A stretch of 6,445 nt of DNA, from assembly GCA_902796815.1 (NCBI GenBank), contig CADBQL010000347.1, positions 1 through 6,445 on the forward strand, in the 5' to 3' direction. Below are positions 5,281 to 6,445 of the stretch, in pieces. Positions within the stretch are counted from its first letter, which is position 1. Each line of letters begins with the position of its first letter. The notes under the pieces are model-generated. The model searched no databases and was not told the origin of the DNA. It saw only the letters and a list, made by a program, of their open reading frames with translations. A program made the position numbers and the translations under genes. The DNA comes from an uncultured Coriobacteriaceae bacterium. Lineage in GTDB: Bacteria > Actinomycetota > Coriobacteriia > Coriobacteriales > Eggerthellaceae.

Positions 5281-6445
5281 ATGGCAACATGTTCTGAACT
5301 TTTCAAAGGGCTCGACTGCACGATTATCGGCAATGCAAACGACGAAGTAGGCGGCTTGGCGTATCGAAGCGATGCGGTGCAGCCAGGTGATATGTTCTTT
5401 TGCATCGTCGGGTTTAAGGTCGACGGGCATTCGTTCGCCCAGGATGCAATCGATCGCGGTGCTAAGTTCATCGTCGTCGAACGCAAGGTGTACTTGGCAG
5501 ATGCCACGGATGTGACCGAAATCGTAGTCAACGATTCGCGCAAAGCCATGGCTCACGTAGCGGATCGGTTCTACAATTCGCCTTCTAAGGATTTCGCGCT
5601 CGTAGGCGTGACTGGTACGAACGGGAAGACGACCACGACGTACCTGGTCGAGCAAATCGCTCGTGGCGCCGGCAAGCAAACGGGCGTAGTCGGCACGGTC
5701 GGCGTTGAGATTGCCGGAGTGCGCGAAAAAGCCGAGCATACGACACCCGAGTCACCCGATTTGCAGCGTACGTTCGCGCGCATGCGCGATGCGCGCTGCG
5801 ATGTTGTGGCAATGGAGGTTTCCTCGCATGCGCTCGATTTGCTCAGAACATGGCATACGAGCTTTGCCGTCACGGCGTTTTCGAACCTGACACAGGACCA
5901 CTTGGACTATCACCACACCTTTGAGGCGTATTTTGAGGCCAAGGCGCTCTTGTTCTCGAAGGATTACCCGGCCAAGCGCGTGATCTGCATCGACGACAAG
6001 TGGGGCCGCGAATTGCATCGACGCTGCGCTGGGGCTGACGACTGGGTTATCACGACTGGTTTCGATTCGACTGCCCAGATTCATCCCATCACAGTCGACT
6101 ATGCTCCGACGCATACGACGGTCGAGCTTGACGTGCGTGGACGTCGTGTCGGTTTCACTTATCCGCTTGTGGGCCGCTTCAACGTTTCAAATATCATGTG
6201 TGCGTTCGGCGTAGGGCTTGCGCTCGGTTTTTCGATCGAAACTATAGTAGATGCGCTTTCGGATGCCCCGCAGGTTCCAGGGCGTCTGGAGCGCGTAAAG
6301 GGCCCCGAAGGCAGCGTCTCGGTGTTTGTCGATTACGCTCATACGCCCGACGCGCTAGCCAAGGCGCTCGCTTCGGTCAAGGCGCTCGCAAAAGGTCGCA
6401 CGATTGTTGTGTTCGGTTGCGGCGGCGATCGCGATGCTTCCAAGC
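5281..6445 (+). CDS. murE: UDP-MurNAc-tripeptide synthetase MurE (partial, 3' end missing)
   Basis: MurE is the cytoplasmic ATP-dependent ligase that adds the third residue (meso-diaminopimelate or lysine) to UDP-MurNAc-L-Ala-D-Glu. The 388 visible residues cover the N-terminal UDP-binding domain (YRSDAVQPGDMFFCI, 28-42), the ATP loop GVTGTNGKTT (109-118), TTPESPDLQ (154-162), EVSSHALDLLR (179-189) and SNLTQDHLDYH (201-211). Lys221 in FEAKALLF is at the place of the carbamylated lysine. Further on are GRFNVSNI (298-305), VPGRLERV (332-339), DYAHTPDAL (351-359) and FGCGGDRD (378-385). About 100 residues are cut off at the window edge, including the DNPR-type motif that tells which amino acid is used, so the substrate cannot be read here. 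GAGG lies ten bases before the ATG, at the stop of the PBP gene 12 bases upstream. Confidence 0.95.
   Translation, partial: MATCSELFKGLDCTIIGNANDEVGGLAYRSDAVQPGDMFFCIVGFKVDGHSFAQDAIDRGAKFIVVERKVYLADATDVTEIVVNDSRKAMAHVADRFYNSPSKDFALVGVTGTNGKTTTTYLVEQIARGAGKQTGVVGTVGVEIAGVREKAEHTTPESPDLQRTFARMRDARCDVVAMEVSSHALDLLRTWHTSFAVTAFSNLTQDHLDYHHTFEAYFEAKALLFSKDYPAKRVICIDDKWGRELHRRCAGADDWVITTGFDSTAQIHPITVDYAPTHTTVELDVRGRRVGFTYPLVGRFNVSNIMCAFGVGLALGFSIETIVDALSDAPQVPGRLERVKGPEGSVSVFVDYAHTPDALAKALASVKALAKGRTIVVFGCGGDRDASK

Noticed and set aside
4372..5739. A 455-codon open frame on the minus strand, opposite the PBP gene and murE.
   Set aside because: It crosses the boundary of two clearly conserved genes, has no recognisable motifs, and is explained by their codon bias.

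Overview
The window carries the start of a division and cell wall (dcw) gene cluster, with a divergent site-specific recombinase gene in front of it. In order along the window: the last 45 codons of an unrecognised + strand gene; a short intergenic stretch with three hairpin palindromes; xerD on the minus strand; a 347-base divergent intergenic region; then mraZ, rsmH, an ftsL-like gene, a class B penicillin-binding protein (ftsI/spoVD type) and murE, all on the + strand. murE runs off the right edge.

The order mraZ-rsmH-ftsL-ftsI-murE is the classic start of the dcw cluster. The gaps between the genes are 11, 68, 4 and 12 bases, so one transcript starting in front of mraZ probably serves them all. 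I infer an anaerobic actinobacterium of the class Coriobacteriia. The reasons are moderate GC content, the protein style, the short and poorly conserved FtsL with an Ala/Arg/Ser-rich cytoplasmic tail, and a PBP without PASTA domains. This is an impression, not a demonstrated placement.

The products form a pathway. MraZ is the cluster's DNA-binding regulator. RsmH methylates 16S rRNA. FtsL and the PBP belong to the septal peptidoglycan synthesis complex. MurE makes the UDP-MurNAc-tripeptide precursor that this synthesis uses. XerD resolves chromosome dimers at division, so its job is related although it is transcribed the other way.

The most informative non-coding signals are two. First, four GTG boxes at an exact 10-base period lie over a good sigma-70-type promoter in front of mraZ, as expected for a MraZ operator. 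Second, a family of about 29-base palindromes includes two copies that are exact reverse complements and bracket xerD, one at each end. One of these supplies the xerD stop codon. The PBP also has Ser in place of Gly in its third catalytic motif (KTS for KTG). I see no new multi-gene system here; the coding content is ordinary core genome.
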